Origin: Mesorhizobium sp.
Lineage (GTDB): Bacteria; Pseudomonadota; Alphaproteobacteria; Rhizobiales; Rhizobiaceae
NCBI GenBank assembly: GCA_019635735.1
Contig: JAHBYX010000001.1
Coordinates: 868,001-932,000, forward strand
Length of the DNA stretch: 64,000 nucleotides
Direction: 5' to 3'
How positions within the stretch are numbered: position 1 is the first letter of the stretch; every line of letters starts with the position of its first letter. Position numbers and translations under genes: made by a program. The notes under the pieces are model-generated. The model saw nothing but the letters and a program-made list of their open reading frames with translations, was not told the DNA's origin and did not search any database. Shown here piece by piece: positions 63,559-64,000 of this stretch.

Positions 63559-64000
63559 TCCCTGACCGGACCAGACTAACGTTCCGCAAATATCGGCCGC
63601 CTTGCAGGTTCGAGACCTCCGCCCTGTTCAATCTGACAACGAAAGCTCATCCCAAATCACGGTTACCTACAACCTTGCGATCAAGGTTCATGTCGACCCG
63701 CTGGCGGATCCGACAAGGACTGATTGGAAAGTGATTGGCTTTCAGTCTCGACCAGGAGAGGCCCCAGGCCGTCTTGGCTTCGCCTGAGTGGCGACCTCCG
63801 CAACAGCCATCCGCCGTCAATGCCGGAATCTGATGACGGTGCCGTGGCGCCGACAACTCCACAACCCGCCATTGCAGATTGCCGGGAGAGGATCGTGACT
63901 GGAGTCGCCAGATCGTCGCGGAGGGGCGTTGGAACAGCGATCGCCCATCATGGCGAATTACTGCAAGGCGTGTTCGAAGACGATCACGGGCGTCTCCATC
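63559..64000. other. final stretch, only a doubtful small ORF
   Basis: A 61-codon frame at 63602-63787 (TTG start) encodes 'ITVTYNLAIKVHVDPLADP', a beta-like pattern, but no family or ribosome site supports it. The last 200 bases may belong to a gene that continues beyond the window; no start could be confirmed. Confidence 0.4.

Noticed and set aside
63602..63787. 61-codon frame near the right end as a VirB8-like protein
   Set aside because: The beta-like pattern is weak, no ribosome site or family match is visible and it starts with TTG.

Overview
The window is GC-rich, tightly packed DNA with many 4-base ATGA/GTGA/TTGA gene overlaps. Its gene content (LIV-type, polar amino acid and TRAP transporters, a homogentisate pathway, the carboxynorspermidine route and a ccoNOQP cbb3 oxidase locus) fits an alphaproteobacterium, most likely Hyphomicrobiales (Rhizobiales). 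No rRNA, tRNA, CRISPR array, transposase or phage gene was found. It reads as an accessory catabolic region (about 1-44 kb) followed by a nitrogen/polyamine/respiration region (about 44-64 kb).

Region 1 (1-4501, plus) is the end of a TRAP uptake operon: truncated DctP, DctQ, an M81 (MlrC-like) metallopeptidase, an alpha/beta hydrolase and an ornithine cyclodeaminase-like protein, all overlapping. No DctM lies between or after them. Region 2 (4753-14537) is an amino-acid or opine-like module around a LysR regulator. It holds a family 3 solute-binding protein, a three-part flavin/2Fe-2S dehydrogenase (DAO-like, small 2Fe-2S and BFD-type subunits), an aldehyde dehydrogenase, a DapA-family lyase, one polar amino acid ABC permease with its ATPase, and a lysine 6-dehydrogenase-like protein.

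Region 3 (14635-26847) looks like a non-phosphorylating sugar-acid pathway: HpaI-type aldolase, aldehyde dehydrogenase, IlvD-family dehydratase, SDR and Gfo/Idh dehydrogenase. It sits downstream of a LIV-type ABC transporter and faces a divergent RpiR regulator with AT-rich palindromes between them. One of the three transporter ATPases lacks the ABC signature subdomain. Region 4 (27149-35779) is tyrosine/homogentisate degradation (maiA, DUF2783, FAD monooxygenase, atypical MBL protein, fahA, hmgA, MarR, Lrp, hpd).

Region 5 (35780-44061) is looser. It has an AT-rich gene-poor stretch, a lone LysR, DUF488, a small transaldolase, a Rieske-FAD reductase, a hypothetical protein, and a lone cytochrome oxidase subunit I with Tim44-like and 5-formyl-THF cyclo-ligase genes. 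Region 6 (44642-48293) is a dad-type operon (dadA, alr) ending in a glutamate dehydrogenase-family gene broken by one in-frame stop. Region 7 (48498-53356) holds a small HTH protein and a minus-strand operon in which a zinc-ribbon microprotein, an EIIA(Ntr)-like protein and an unknown 267-aa protein are translationally chained to the carboxynorspermidine genes. A DUF1127 gene with a 24-aa hydrophobic peptide follows.

Region 8 (53886-62074) contains microproteins and a cbb3 oxidase operon (Rrf2 regulator, ccoN, ccoO, ccoQ, ccoP, 64-aa protein, DUF2189, ccoI, ccoS, 44-aa protein) that lacks ccoG and ccoH. Region 9 (62498-64000) has a histidine-rich YHYH-like microprotein coupled to a secreted thermonuclease, then poorly supported small ORFs.
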